Source: Gracilaria gracilis (Eukaryota; Rhodophyta; Florideophyceae; Gracilariales; Gracilariaceae). From it: DNA of 64,000 bases. The notes under the pieces were generated by a model. That model made no database searches and was not told the origin of the DNA. It saw only the letters and a list, made by a program, of their open reading frames with translations. The translations under genes and the position numbers were made by a program. Below, in pieces: positions 40,101 to 49,047 of this stretch (its first letter is position 1; each line of letters begins with the position of its first letter). The stretch spans positions 496,001 through 560,000 of the forward strand of contig JARGSG010000024.1 of the NCBI GenBank assembly GCA_030374805.1, read 5' to 3'.

Positions 40101-40121
40101 GAGAACATCTTGCGAGCTTAG
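34170..40121 (+). CDS. 1983-aa coiled-coil protein with acidic repeat tail
   Basis: One uninterrupted frame of 1983 residues. Residues about 15-690 are an almost continuous coiled coil, with heptad-spaced Leu and abundant Glu, Lys, Arg, Gln and Asp and hardly any Pro or aromatics. About 690-850 is a Ser/Ala/Thr/Pro-rich linker. From about 850 to 1920 the chain is extremely acidic (Glu, Asp, Val, Ala, Pro), including five tandem repeats of 38-47 residues (1156-1367). The last 60 residues return to helical heptads (FMKMAMKMEAAQAAAATAA). There is no signal peptide or membrane segment. The build (coil plus acidic tail) recalls structural coiled-coil proteins of the nuclear pore basket (TPR/Mlp) or golgin/cytoskeletal proteins, but no signature decides. 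The start ATG has a TATA-like box 46 bp before it. An AATAAA lies about 120 bp after the stop. Confidence 0.85.
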   Translation: MSTDQPSVPVAHATTNKLQLENQSLKRRLVQYAATLEKLTTHAKREIDQSTRARDEALSRAADASALRQKLSTMNASLTNAQSTRDTATASLHRAEARVEQLQATLASLQRRLDDARYDDTQVASMREELLSLRKEMPNLRRLREQDASRALTLNDQLEVEKQKSATYDSMVLRLQQMQTENSQLVTDRDAVQLSLSNLRRSESSATRERDDVIVKLRESQDMNDMLRQQLHQLQDRVRLLEQRIKDAEATEIRRDNEVADAKRQSDNAVSALRTELDSALKDLGDRNTMYDELKEKHDRSIDAESALAERDSMQSNIRQLQIELDQSTEMLTRAAIDALADKGKIRKLEDSLSKLRAEVDGERKEKGMFETRTVNLTQQMAALEGELDQVRTSKRELADECHKYQLQIHERDSVVASKNRALEELDTDRNDRTFQIDRLKLELSNSKNALAKKESDLMKLTTEYEDLCSVIKSTNRDLDDKHSEVAGARREVAAANDQVSKLTQERDHLKVTVAELQVASRQVEELSALVSSKDDEIGSMKRWCTSLKAEAGESVREKKRLSDMLSDVSGDLKRANQELALLRNMRREQEILAHRISQIGETSSRELNDMRKSQSEQAEVLAKSTVEAYQGRLVELQKSAHHEIADTVSTQLRDDIMPHLMRAVDAKARNLVHALAKHVESFTLDDATPDAGAKDHARPMPSTKAEVAATASVDRSTYATSASASRSVSLSAPPSVPPPGTQSAAPLSATESPSISLANASHGDYTGMESTAEPSAITSDRSVEAIRVYGGPSSVPTATSSAQGVPSETVEFQSEGVDMTDDIDPVAIHNRLTETYKQLLGGRTDLDLDEFQTSPEVIEQNVASRQVTSVSAEPIAQEQSEKIAAEAPAMDELPVGTRDIPSVAVEQLDAPQPQEEPLEIVESYVPKEGEVDESLEDGEGETEEDAPEEQEPEATSEPADDTAEEFKDALAEVVPVAPNMDAAVEVPEEIVHEEDDETNEPSTAEEPQELSRGFRFEQAEPIETEVETEKLTQTETEKELQQTAKVDTSPTESAPVADVVALPEVVPEPKAEEHAEAGVAADDTNVEEDIEDDAPEPVEEVHDVALSAEMQVQDEPREPADSEEALEGEGLIAGEREYQFVAPEPIEPEEEDTTDAVDEVKQDQEESAADDGLPQEEEEDFEDVLHGASKEIEVAAEDAADETTQDQEEVAAGDDLPQEREDPDEIDPVEVVFDASQEIEAAVEDSEDETEQEQGEVMAGEEHEDSEEVFDDASREIEAAVGGSVDETKQEQEVVAADDDVPHKLEDSADVVDDAPRDAEATVEDAVDETQPDREEIVADAYLPREPEEPEEAFHDAPREIESVVENVPEQVEEITEVEAQKDEPLGEAREHLPEEVEEEDHPLTEEGGDEPRAIVTVADAQEDDDDGEGEQEPIEEELQSDKVPQEIEVPDVVEEDEEKVVSSAAPEPEHESAPEQPADDSVEASSGLPTDALEDAVIDDDVVMGSEQPRGLDLSAATKAVSEDIPTTTEAEQPTTSEDVVEQSGALGSAIEEHAVEADEMQAELQENRSGTVEDPVAHTAPLESSLPPLESSLPAEGVLGSDQVPAVDLSSGYEEAIPAAKNVLLSTEEEVVEETSTAAQPGIPSHDDEDVVPGGVEDEGEALEDATSDPVDVQESLPRSSLVEEETREEEKASPIQETLGVDVEDEALGEDEHVPRADHDYVGETTGIRAEGTQGLQEDDDVEDIEVVDATRDDYGADVELETEPPVMAFPTLNVVEEEDILEDDEDDDFEDDEDDNLEDDRDVRQDGIEELDLTEGVPADLDDHSDLDEEYEDVVNGDAVYGHAVVEELAGDVEEEDISATAEHEAQVIGGEDEAEALSTEQDIYKDAKGSAAVMEEKDLDALSEEQRKAAGGKQLLEVSKEEEKAEFRDEFMKMAMKMEAAQAAAATAADAEKSALPGGDVEAKVDDSVEGENILRA
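37635..38270 (+). repeat. Five acidic 38-47-codon repeats inside the coiled-coil gene
   Basis: Repeat lengths are 43, 47, 38, 42 and 42 codons, and each repeat ends in a form of A-S-R-E-I-E-A-A-V-E. Each begins D-A-V-D-E-T-K-Q-D-Q-E-E. The copies are clearly related but diverged. The nucleotide pattern keeps frame, so indels are codon-sized. Confidence 0.85.
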
Positions 40122-42090
40122 ATTGTTGAGCAATCTAGGTCGTATCCTGTGCGAAGTAAGATATATAGTTATAGTACTCTGAAGTGAAACGATACGATTA
40201 CGATGCGTGAAAAGCTTCAAAGATATTTGAGGGAAGTCAAATAAACTTGTCTCTTGTGTCGTTGAATTCTCCCCGACTCTTGCCCTTCGACTGAAGGTGT
40301 GTCCAAGATGGGACAGGTCCATCTTGTCTTTCGTAACGAAGGTAAGAAGCGACGTGGCACGGCGCTTCCGTTTGCCAAGGGTAGTGCGCGCGTGCTCTCT
40401 TTAACTTATATCAAATCAACGGCAGCCACGTGCCCGTAAAGGTTTACCAGGGGTAGATTCTACGACAAAGGGGCGAACGGGAACTAACCTTACAGCACCC
40501 GTGGGGATCTCCCAACTCACGTGTTCTTCACGGTGAATTTGCTTATGGGACGAGATCGTTTCTAGCCAGATCAACACCTCCAACAGCTTCTCTCCGAAGC
40601 ACAAGTGCTGTCAACTCCTCCTTGGCTCGTGCCCGTTCGACTTGAGAATTACAAGGGTAGCTTACGCTGTTTCAACGCGATGATAACCTTTTTACCACGC
40701 CTGAAACACGCATCACCCTAAACTAAACCCAAGATGCCGTTCTAAGCCGATACTACCCGACTGGTTTCCGCCCCCAAAGAGGGTGGCTATGGTCAAGAAG
40801 GAGCCCTGGCTTTCCAACGCTATAGTATGCGATACCACAGTATGAGGAGCTTGCGGTTCAGTTTCATGGAGAAAACACGACCCAAATGCAGTTTCACTAT
40901 GCGTCAAAACCCGATGCGGACGCCGCTTCCCCTGTTTTTACTCACGTTACCTGCACTGCAGGACGACTTGCTTGAGATTACCGCCTTCGAGCACTCGGCA
41001 ACGATGTGGCATGTGACTTGACTCACGCTCTTCACTTATCAAAGAAGTGAGAGTCTCGTCTGCCATGTTATAGTCTTACAAAGATGTTCTACCGCGTCTG
41101 GTACCATCCACGTCAAGCTTCTACAAGCAACTCCGCCGAAAGCATTGCTTCCTCATCATCATGAAGCACACTGACAAAGCGTATGCCTGAGCGGAGCGAA
41201 TTCTCTGTCGCTACCACGGCCACAACTGGTATTCTGAATGCCTGAGTCACCTTAACGACTTCTCTCTTGTTTATTTGCAATGACCTCTCTCGTTTGCTAT
41301 CGAATACTCGTGCTACACGACCTGATTCCCTCGCCCGGGACCAGACCGAGCTCTGGTGGACCAACTCCGCTCCTCTGAACATGCTGTACGTTTGTTCCAC
41401 TCTTCTGAGTATTACGTTCAGAAAGGTAGATGGCAAGGACTCTCTGAACCATTGGTCCTCAGGGTCAGTCAACAGAAGGTGACGACAAGAATGCAACTAT
41501 ACTATTGAAATCGGTTGAAGCGATCATGAGAAAAACCTCTATGAACAGCCAACCCTCCATTCTTAAAGTATGAGGTGGACAAGCGAAACGTCGTCTATAT
41601 TCTACGGAAGAAGCACCATTCCTTCATCTCATCAGGAATTCATAAGTCAACAACTCCTCGCGTTGCTGAAGGAGCTGCGCATGACCAACATAGAGTGTCA
41701 TTTCTATCCTGTTCCATTCAGGAAGCTGGGTACTCCCTTGAACCCCCAGCGGTAGAAGGCCACCAATGGAAGCCATTCATAGGGATCCGCTGGGGTAACA
41801 ATTGGATGTGATATGCGACTTCTTGGTGGCCATTTCACATCCATTATGGACCTTTCTTTTGCACTTCTACAAAAGCTATTGAGAGTTTGTAATTCCACAG
41901 GTGCCCGACTTCTGCGTTGAAAAAGAATCGCAAGGAAGATGCCGTATACGTATGTATACAGGCCAGAATGGTATGTGAAATGCGAGTATGAAGTTGCAAA
42001 CCAGAACGAAGAGAAAATTGTTAGTTTAATGCCTATATGTCATCTACGGTATGGACTAAGGTATGGACTAAACTACTAACTACTTATTCC

Positions 42091-42440
42091 ATCTATATCC
42101 TCCTCCTCCTTTACTCTACCTGGTTCCTCCACCTCCGTCTACACTAAACTGCTAACTACCTAACCTATCTATATCCTCCTCCTCCTTTACTCTACCTGAT
42201 GCCTCCTCCTCCGTCTACTCTAAACCACTAACTACCTAACTACCTAACCAATCTATATCCTCCTCCTCCTTTACTCTACCTGATGCCTCCACCTCCGTCT
42301 ACACTAAACTACTAACTACCTAACTACCTACTCTATCTATATCCTCCTCCTCCTTTACTCTACCTGATGCCTCCTCCTCCGTCTACTCTAAACTACTAAC
42401 TACCTAACTACCTACTCTATCTATATCCTCCTCCTCCTTC
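42091..42440 (+). repeat. 84-bp CT-rich minisatellite, about four units
   Basis: Units begin at ATCTATATCCTCC (42091, 42167, 42251, 42335, 42419), spaced 76, 84, 84 and 84 bp; the first is short by 8 bp. Each unit contains CCTCCTCCTCC, TACTCTACCTGATGCC and repeated CTAACTAC. The plus strand is strongly pyrimidine-rich. Confidence 0.88.
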
Positions 42441-42456
42441 TACACTACCTACCCTA

Positions 42457-42700
42457 CCTGATGCCTCCCCCTCCTTCTACCCTACCTATCCTACCTGATG
42501 CCTCCTCCTCCTTCTACCCTACCTACCTACCTGATGCCTCCTCCTCCTTCTACCCTACCTACCTACCTGATGCCTCCTCCTCCTTCTACCCTACCTACCT
42601 ACCTGATGCCTCCTCCTCCTTCTACCCTACCTACCTACCTGATGCCTCCTCCTCCGTCTACCCTACCTGATGCCTCCTCCTCCTTCTACCTACCTGATTC
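42457..42700 (+). repeat. 36-bp minisatellite derived from the 84-bp array
   Basis: Units start at CCTGATGCC at 42457, 42494, 42530, 42566, 42602, 42638 and 42666 (spacing 37, 36, 36, 36, 36 and 28). The unit is a sub-segment of the neighbouring 84-bp unit, so the two arrays share origin. The plus-strand frame reads PDASSSFYPTYL repeatedly; that is a repeat artefact unless expression is shown. Confidence 0.88.
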
Positions 42701-44594
42701 CTCCACCGCCGTACCGAAGAAAGGAAAGACCGAAGGGGAGGACCGGAGCCCCCTTTTATACTGGTCAGATCAGCTGTCGAACGCCACCTCGAGCTCTATG
42801 CAGTCTTGGATGAATTCGAATGACAGCATAATCGGAGCATGGTAGATTGTAGAATTAGAAACGACTGGTCTCAGACAAGCTCTGAGACGTTATCTCCCAT
42901 TGTTCGACCTAGGCACGAAAGGGGAACATAATCTATCATAACTACAATCGAATTGAATGTGCATGTTCGAATTGTACACACAAGATGTCCTGAGTTTCAC
43001 TGGAGATACTCTTTTTGGATCAAGGGATGACATTCGCATCAAAGATGTTTAGGTTTAGCATAGGCTTTGATGCATATCCTAGTTCAACTCAGGGGTTTTT
43101 ACTGTATCAAAATAGTCAGAAAAGAACCAGGCGAAGCGATATGGAAAGGACTGGTATGTGATTGTAGGCCAAATGGCAATACGAGGTATTGTCATTTTGC
43201 CATGGAGAGGTTCAGTGAAGAAGAAGGCGATTATCGTCGCAAACGAAACGCTTCTGCGGTCGAAAACACCTTAGGTACCTAATACTTTCTTTGTACCATA
43301 TTATAGCCCCGTGAGTGTAGCACGGCTACTGATTTGTGGTTTGTGGCTACGGTGTAGAGATAAGTGTTATAGGTTGTTGGGGTTCTTAGCATACCCCCGC
43401 GTACGAGTAATTCACGTACGCGTTTCATAAATGAGAGAGAGAGTCATTTTGCCTACACAATATGATAAGCTATCATGTCCAACGAGGGCATTGTCGAGAA
43501 GATTGAATTTGTCTTCTTTTTGTGAAAGCGAGGGTTGAGGTGTAGCTGAAAATGTCGTAAGGACTTTAAGAGTGTCTTGGCTTTCTTGCTGAGAAAGGGT
43601 TTTCCTGTAACAGGAAGCGCTTTGTGCTGCTAGCTCATATAACATAACATACCCGTAAATGAGAGAGAGAAAGCGAGGGTGGCGACATTCTCCAAGCTCT
43701 TCTTTTTTGCGGTGTTCTTCTGCAGAAGTTTTCCATGACAATATCAGAGCAAGAGGTTTTGAATTACCGAAACTAAACGAGATGATCATAAAGTGATGAA
43801 AAAGAAAGTTTGTTTTGCTGTTTCAAGAGATATCAAGGCTAGCCCTCTTAACCCTCAAGCAACCAGCACTCTTGTTCAAATGTCACATGCAAGGGAAGAG
43901 GGTGGCCAGCACAGCTTTGAAACAGACGGGCTGTATATAAAAAGCAGACGGTCAACTCCAAACGAAGGATCTAGCATGCTCGGGCCCTGAGTAGGCTACT
44001 CGGATTTTCCTTCATTGGTCAAACCCTTAACCCTTTCTTCTATTAGTGAAGAACCAGATTACCAACGGTAGCTGTCTTACCTTTGTAATTGCGGCGCAAC
44101 TGGATGAGGATAATGAGAGAACGCTTCTTCTAACAGAAGCGTCCCGGATCAAGTTGTAGTTAAACTTGTATGCTCATAAAAAGACAGAGAGGTAATGGCG
44201 ATGGTGATTATGCGTTCTCGTCTTGGTAACATTACCAAGACAAGCAATCCGTTAAAGCCATGGATAAAGCACCACGGAAACGGGAAAATGTCCGATTTTT
44301 GAAACCCTCGCAGGTTCCTGGATGCACAAGGGTACGCCGGTAGATAATTCACACATGCGATGTGTGTCAATTGTTCCACGTTAATCGCGTCTGCTCACGG
44401 AGGACATTCTGGTCTCGTGTGTGTGAGAAAGGAAACATGTTCTAAGCCAGTATGGGGTTGATAGAGAAAGTCTAGGAAGGGGCCTTTCAACGATCTGCAG
44501 AAGGCGAGGCCGTGTTCGGAGCTCTTCGTTGAAATCAGCCATCGCCAGGAGACGCACTGCTCTCTTTTTGCTTTGACAGAGATTTCGTTTCGTT

Positions 44595-45407
44595 ATGGGA
44601 TGTTTCGAGTCGAAGGAGCAAGCTCCAATCCGATCTTACGATGGTAGAAAAGACAGGAAGGCTGTGAAGCCCATGCCACAACCTTCGGAACTGGCACAAG
44701 GCGTATCCGAGCAGCAGGAGAAGATATCTCAAAGCTCAACGTCTAACAAGGAAAAACATGCACCAGCTGTGGTGGACGTGCCACGTCCCGAGGTAGTTGT
44801 TGGCGAGCAGGAACGAGCTGAACTGAAAGTTAAGAACATGCGGGATAAGCTATTAACAAACATTTCACTGTCAGAAGAGGTTATGCGACAGGATGCCCTG
44901 CTTGCTCTAAAGATGAGGCAAGAAGGAAAACTTGCTTCAGCGAGAGTTCTTGTTCGAAAACGGAAGTTGGCACAATCGAGGATTATCAAGTCTGAGACAA
45001 TGTTAGACCGGGTGATGGAAATGATTGATACATTAGATACGGCTAAAGATAACGCGAGTTTTGTGGAAGCGCTAGAGCAGGGAACTGCGGCAATCAATGA
45101 GATCACTAAGGACGTGAGTGCTGAACGAGTTCACAACGCGCTGGCTGACAACAATGAGGCTGTGGAATATGTAAACTTCTTGGGCAAGGTTATGGAAGGG
45201 GAGGTGGATATTTTGACAGACGAGCAGGTAGAAGATGAACTTGATGAGCTTGCGAAAGAGTTTGAAACGACTCCCCAGAAAGAAACCCATGAGGAGGTGG
45301 TGGCCAAAATTCCAGACGTGCCCATCGAACAACCTGAGGCTCCTGAGTCACCAAGAATGGAAGTCGAAAACGAAAAGGTGGGGGAGGAGGATGCTGTTCC
45401 AGCATAA
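44595..45407 (+). CDS. CHMP6: ESCRT-III subunit VPS20/CHMP6-like
   Basis: 270 residues, starting MGCFESK: Gly2 is a myristoylation site and Cys3 a likely palmitoylation site, as expected for VPS20/CHMP6, which nucleates ESCRT-III on endosomes. The Snf7 helical core runs from about residue 75 to 225. ALLALKMRQEGKLASARVL and LVRKRKLAQ match the basic helix 1-2 hairpin, and EALEQGTAAINEITKDVS, then NNEAVEYVNFLGKVMEG, match helices 3-5. The acidic C-terminus (DELDELAKEFE, then Pro/Glu-rich) is the autoinhibitory end that binds VPS4-type MIT domains in relatives. The protein is about 50 residues longer than most VPS20 proteins, because of a Gln/Ser/Pro-rich insert after the N-terminus. It acts at multivesicular bodies on the cytosolic face. 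It converges with SSR2, 235 bp apart. Confidence 0.88.
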   Translation: MGCFESKEQAPIRSYDGRKDRKAVKPMPQPSELAQGVSEQQEKISQSSTSNKEKHAPAVVDVPRPEVVVGEQERAELKVKNMRDKLLTNISLSEEVMRQDALLALKMRQEGKLASARVLVRKRKLAQSRIIKSETMLDRVMEMIDTLDTAKDNASFVEALEQGTAAINEITKDVSAERVHNALADNNEAVEYVNFLGKVMEGEVDILTDEQVEDELDELAKEFETTPQKETHEEVVAKIPDVPIEQPEAPESPRMEVENEKVGEEDAVPA

Positions 45408-45642
45408 AGCAAGAAGGACGGATTGGTGACTGGAGAAAGTAAGAGTGTAGGAGTGTAGGAGGACCTAAACACATAGACTCAACCGGGGTACTTTTTCGAT
45501 AGGCGGAGCAACTCAGCGGCACAGTGAATAAGGTTGGGGGACGTGGACAGTAGTAGATGTGGACTTTTTGGTAGACAAGGTTTCTCATCTTTGAGACAGC
45601 AACGGATGAGTTTGTGTTGAGTGTTTACAGGGGAGACGTAGA

Positions 45643-46311
45643 TTAGTTCTTTTTCTTAGCCGGGGAGTGATGAAGCGTGCGTTCGTAGAAGACGCTGAAG
45701 GAGTACGGTGCAACACAAAGCAGGAAGAAAGCAGCTGCATACAGAGCCCATTCGAGGGTGTGTGTATCGGTGCGACGCTTGTAGGAGATAAGATCCTCAA
45801 CTCGCAGTGTATCGTCGATGGCCAGCTTGGTAACGCGTTGCTTGTGATCGTCTTTGTACGACACACTGGCTGGCGATACGAAGAGCTCCCCGGCTCGCAG
45901 GGGCGCAACAATCAACTGGTGAGTATGCGACTCGCCCGGCGCAAGGGAAGGCCAGCTCTTCCTCGCGACGGAGTCGAAGGTGAGAAAGCGCGACGCCGGG
46001 AACGATAGATCCTTTAGCGCAACCTGTTGAGCAGCGCTACGCAGCAGTGGGACACAGAGAGAGAAACGGACGTAGGGTGAGCGACGGAATGCATACTGGA
46101 CGAGGTGAAGGAGGAAGACATACCCCAAGCCGACGTTGTGGACGTGGTAAGTGACGGTAACATTTCGCGACGCGACAAGATCGCCATCCATATCGCGATG
46201 CAGCGCCAGCAACGCGCGCTGCGGCGGCGCATGTTCGGCAGCAGCAGCAGCGAGCAGCAGCGCGGCCCAAACGGCCGCAAACAGCGCAAGTGGCGGACAA
46301 GGCGCCATCAT
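45643..46311 (-). CDS. SSR2: Translocon-associated protein beta (TRAP-beta/SSR2)
   Basis: 222 residues from the ATG at 46311; the frame is open upstream only from a TTG. A signal peptide (MMAPCPPLALFAAVWAALLLAA) is followed by a lumenal immunoglobulin-like domain. TVTYHVHNVGLGYVF, KDLSFPASRFLTFDS, SWPSLAPGESHTHQL and VAPLRAGELFVSPASVSY are the family blocks in the right order. A transmembrane helix follows at about 185-208 (LEWALYAAAFFLLCVAPYS), then a short cytosolic tail ending SPAKKKN, as in family members. TRAP-beta is one subunit of the ER translocon-associated complex beside Sec61 that helps signal-sequence-dependent translocation. The middle contains a short insert around the RRSPYVRF region relative to animal homologues. 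Convergent with VPS20 and divergent from the RBM26-like gene (495 bp). Confidence 0.9.
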   Translation of the reverse strand: MMAPCPPLALFAAVWAALLLAAAAAEHAPPQRALLALHRDMDGDLVASRNVTVTYHVHNVGLGYVFLLHLVQYAFRRSPYVRFSLCVPLLRSAAQQVALKDLSFPASRFLTFDSVARKSWPSLAPGESHTHQLIVAPLRAGELFVSPASVSYKDDHKQRVTKLAIDDTLRVEDLISYKRRTDTHTLEWALYAAAFFLLCVAPYSFSVFYERTLHHSPAKKKN

Positions 46312-46806
46312 CGCGCGCACGATCGCGATCTTGGCGAACAACGCGCGAGCCGTTCACGTCGACGACCGCCCGACGACGCCAATGGCGGTCGTTGGCCCCG
46401 GCCGCGACTCACATCGACACCGCGCGCGTCAACTTCAATCCACTTCCGACAACACGTCGCCACGTGGCGCGAGTGCGCACGCCGCCGAAACGCCCAACAA
46501 AACGCGCGTTTTTTTGCATTCCAAACGCGACAGCGCCGCGTGTTGGCAGCTCGTCTCGTTGAGTCACAGCGACGTCTGCCAGGCTGCCAAGAAAGCGCGT
46601 GGCGACGCTTGTTCGCCTACAAGACGCGCTCTCGTCGCGCCCTCCGCCGCTCCTCCGTCTTGTCGCAGCCACATCTCCGGTCGCACTTAACCGCTTCTTT
46701 GTCGCCTTTGTGCGCCAGCCCGGACACCCACCTCAGCTGTGTAACCTCTCACTGCGCCTCGCTTCATCCGTCTGTATCTTGGCTTTGAGCTTGCGCCGCG
46801 TTCGAA
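46312..46806 (+). other. Bidirectional promoter, 495 bp
   Basis: Short GC-rich region between the SSR2 start (minus) and the RBM26-like start (plus), presumably shared by two outward-facing promoters. Frames crossing it are compositional artefacts. Confidence 0.5.
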
Positions 46807-49047
46807 ATGGCCGCTTCTGCGCGTGCTTGGTCCGTCGCAAAGCTCAGGGAGCTCAACTTTGAGGGTGATGCCGAGGCACTTGGGCAGTACATCGACGCCG
46901 TCATTGAAAACAATCGCGACGCCGAGAATGGAGACCCGGAGCTTCTCCGCGCACAAGTCACGCGCGACCTTCATGATTTTCTCGCCGACTCCGCCGCCGC
47001 CACTTTTGTAGATGCTCTCATGCGACATCTTTCACCAAACGCCGCCGCCGCCGCCCCCAGCACACCCGCTGCCACCGCCGCGCGACCTTCTGCCGCTGCC
47101 AACTCTGCGTCGGCCAACATTGCGCAACAGTCACACGCGAGACCCTCGCACGTTGATGAGAAGCTGCGACAACCGCTGTCTGAATCGCGTCGCCGTTCAC
47201 CGCGGAGAGATCGCGTCGAGAAGGGCCGCGTGGAGAACGAGCGAGCCGAACCCGCACAACGACGCCCTGATCGTCACGAAAGACGCCCGTCAAGACAGAC
47301 CGTCATGGCGCGTTTGGGCGACCGTGCCGAGGATCCTAGGGAACAGCACAAGCGTCAACGTCCGCGCGACCCGAAACCGTCGCGCGATCCGCGTGAAGCG
47401 CGACAGCAACCGCGCGCTGCCCGCGATCGGGAGCGTGAGCGCGATCGACAGAACGCCGTCGCGCGTGGTATGCGTTCCATGTCGGGCGATGTGTGGGATC
47501 GCTTGGGGCCGCGCAACGTCAAAAGACCGCGCGATGAGCCTATGGACATGCGTGAACGTCGCGACTCGGATGAACGAGATGCGAAGCATCGACGTGGCAC
47601 CGATGGCGGTCGGCGTAGAAGTGATAACTTTGATCGACAGCGTCCTGCGGATGATCGGTCGAGACGAGATGATCGCCCAGGGCGTATCGCTGCTTCCGCC
47701 TTCGAGCAAAATGGGAAGGCACCCCCACCTTGGCCGCACAATATTGTTGCTGCCCAGATGGGTCTCTTACCCCCGCCACCTTTCCATGGCATGATTCCGC
47801 CGCCACCGCACCTATTACCGAACATGGGTGCTGGAGGAACAGGAGGGGGAGGAGGTGGTGGTCGAGGGCGGGGTGGATTCCGAGGGCGCGAATCGAGCAG
47901 ACCCTTGCCGCAGAACGGCGTCAGCAATCCATCCAACTCAAAGTACAAACACTTCATTCTTCTTGTCATGCACATTCCAGACGATAGGATGATGATGGGA
48001 CCTATTTACGCGTTCTTTCAACGGTTTGGTATGTTGAGGGACGTGCAACGCTTTCCTCCTGACAAAGCGTTTATCATGTTTGATCGGCGGGAGTCTGCAC
48101 AGCATGCCTTGTCTTCGGTGGATGCTGTTATGGGCAATCGTCACATTAGGCTTCGATGGGCGCGAGAATCTGACTTTGCGGAAGCGGGCCTGCGGTTAAC
48201 TGACGATGGTACTCTTGCGGAGGATGAGCAAGGGAAGAAACATGCTCGGGAAGAAGAGCATGTAACTCCGACTACACCGCCGAGGTTGGAGTCTAGGGCC
48301 ACACCTCCGGATCATAGGGCACGGTTTGATGTGGAAAAAGAGAAGAAAATTAGGGAGGCAGCCGAGGAGAAAGAACGCAAAATGAAGGAGGCCGAGGAAG
48401 ATCTTCGCCGCAAGAAGGAGCAAATTGCCGAATTACGACGTCAGCAAGATGAGCGTATTGCACAGCTCACAGCGCGGAAGCAACAGCTTTTGGCTCGTCA
48501 GCATGAAATCTTTGCTAAGATACCGAATGCGAGCGACGAGGAGAAGTTGAAGATGAAGAATGAGTTGGCTGCAATTCAGGAGGAGACATTAGCGGTGCAA
48601 CAAGAGTTGAAGCCCAAGCCACTGGCAGCGCCTAAACCAGAAGCAATGAAGCGGTTTGCTCCGGCCGCCAGTGCCTACAGAGTGGATAACCGACCCAAAC
48701 AGATACTTGTGAGAGGAGCCAAAAATGATGTCTTGCCTGATGGCGCTGCATCTGCGTTCCATGATACAGAACGTGCGGAGCACTTTGGCAAGAGCGAATG
48801 GCTCTTGACGTTTCTGAGTAGACGGGCTGCTGAATCTGCAATGCGGGCGCAGAAGGTGTTGAAGAGATCTTTTGGACCGGAAGCAACTGCCATCATAGTA
48901 AGCCCAGCGATGCTCGAAACGATCAAACAGAATTCCGGGGTTCACACAAACGCAGCAATTCATCCCTCTCCGCCTGATGTGAAGACAGACGTGAGCATGA
49001 TGGATGACAGCGTGAAAGCCCGTAGCGCTTCAGCTGTGGCAGAATGA
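46807..49047 (+). CDS. RBM26/27-like RNA-binding protein
   Basis: 746 residues. Residues about 8-75 form a PWI-like helical domain (LRELNFEGDAEALGQYIDAV), the hallmark N-terminus of RBM26/RBM27. A 250-residue Arg/Asp/Glu-rich disordered region (RDRERERDRQ, RRRSDNFDRQ) and a Pro/Gly section with an RGG stretch (GRGRGGFRGRE) follow. An RRM lies at about 380-453 (HFILLVMHIPDD, FFQRFGMLRDVQRF, AFIMFDRRESAQHALSS, NRHIRLRWA). A coiled coil spans about 505-595, and a second degenerate RRM-like region about 625-700 (KQILVRGAKN, SEWLLTFLSRRAAESAMRA). Relatives carry a CCCH finger between PWI and RRM; I see none here. Animal RBM26/27 act in nuclear RNA surveillance with the exosome adaptor; transfer of that role is inference. 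AATAAA lies 12 bases after the stop. Confidence 0.82.
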   Translation: MAASARAWSVAKLRELNFEGDAEALGQYIDAVIENNRDAENGDPELLRAQVTRDLHDFLADSAAATFVDALMRHLSPNAAAAAPSTPAATAARPSAAANSASANIAQQSHARPSHVDEKLRQPLSESRRRSPRRDRVEKGRVENERAEPAQRRPDRHERRPSRQTVMARLGDRAEDPREQHKRQRPRDPKPSRDPREARQQPRAARDRERERDRQNAVARGMRSMSGDVWDRLGPRNVKRPRDEPMDMRERRDSDERDAKHRRGTDGGRRRSDNFDRQRPADDRSRRDDRPGRIAASAFEQNGKAPPPWPHNIVAAQMGLLPPPPFHGMIPPPPHLLPNMGAGGTGGGGGGGRGRGGFRGRESSRPLPQNGVSNPSNSKYKHFILLVMHIPDDRMMMGPIYAFFQRFGMLRDVQRFPPDKAFIMFDRRESAQHALSSVDAVMGNRHIRLRWARESDFAEAGLRLTDDGTLAEDEQGKKHAREEEHVTPTTPPRLESRATPPDHRARFDVEKEKKIREAAEEKERKMKEAEEDLRRKKEQIAELRRQQDERIAQLTARKQQLLARQHEIFAKIPNASDEEKLKMKNELAAIQEETLAVQQELKPKPLAAPKPEAMKRFAPAASAYRVDNRPKQILVRGAKNDVLPDGAASAFHDTERAEHFGKSEWLLTFLSRRAAESAMRAQKVLKRSFGPEATAIIVSPAMLETIKQNSGVHTNAAIHPSPPDVKTDVSMMDDSVKARSASAVAE

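Larger units (their letters stand above)
40122..44594 (+). other. 4.5 kb gene-free stretch with two minisatellites
   Basis: No recognisable coding gene is seen. Two tandem arrays lie at 42091-42700. A minus-strand open stretch at about 41113-41496 has protein-like composition but no ATG start or recognisable motif. The right end holds the VPS20 promoter. Confidence 0.5.

Noticed and set aside
42461..42845. Repeat protein frames PDASSSFYPTYL and MPPPPSTLPTYL
   Set aside because: Both are frames of a 36-bp minisatellite; two overlapping frames are equally open, as expected for a repeat without selection.
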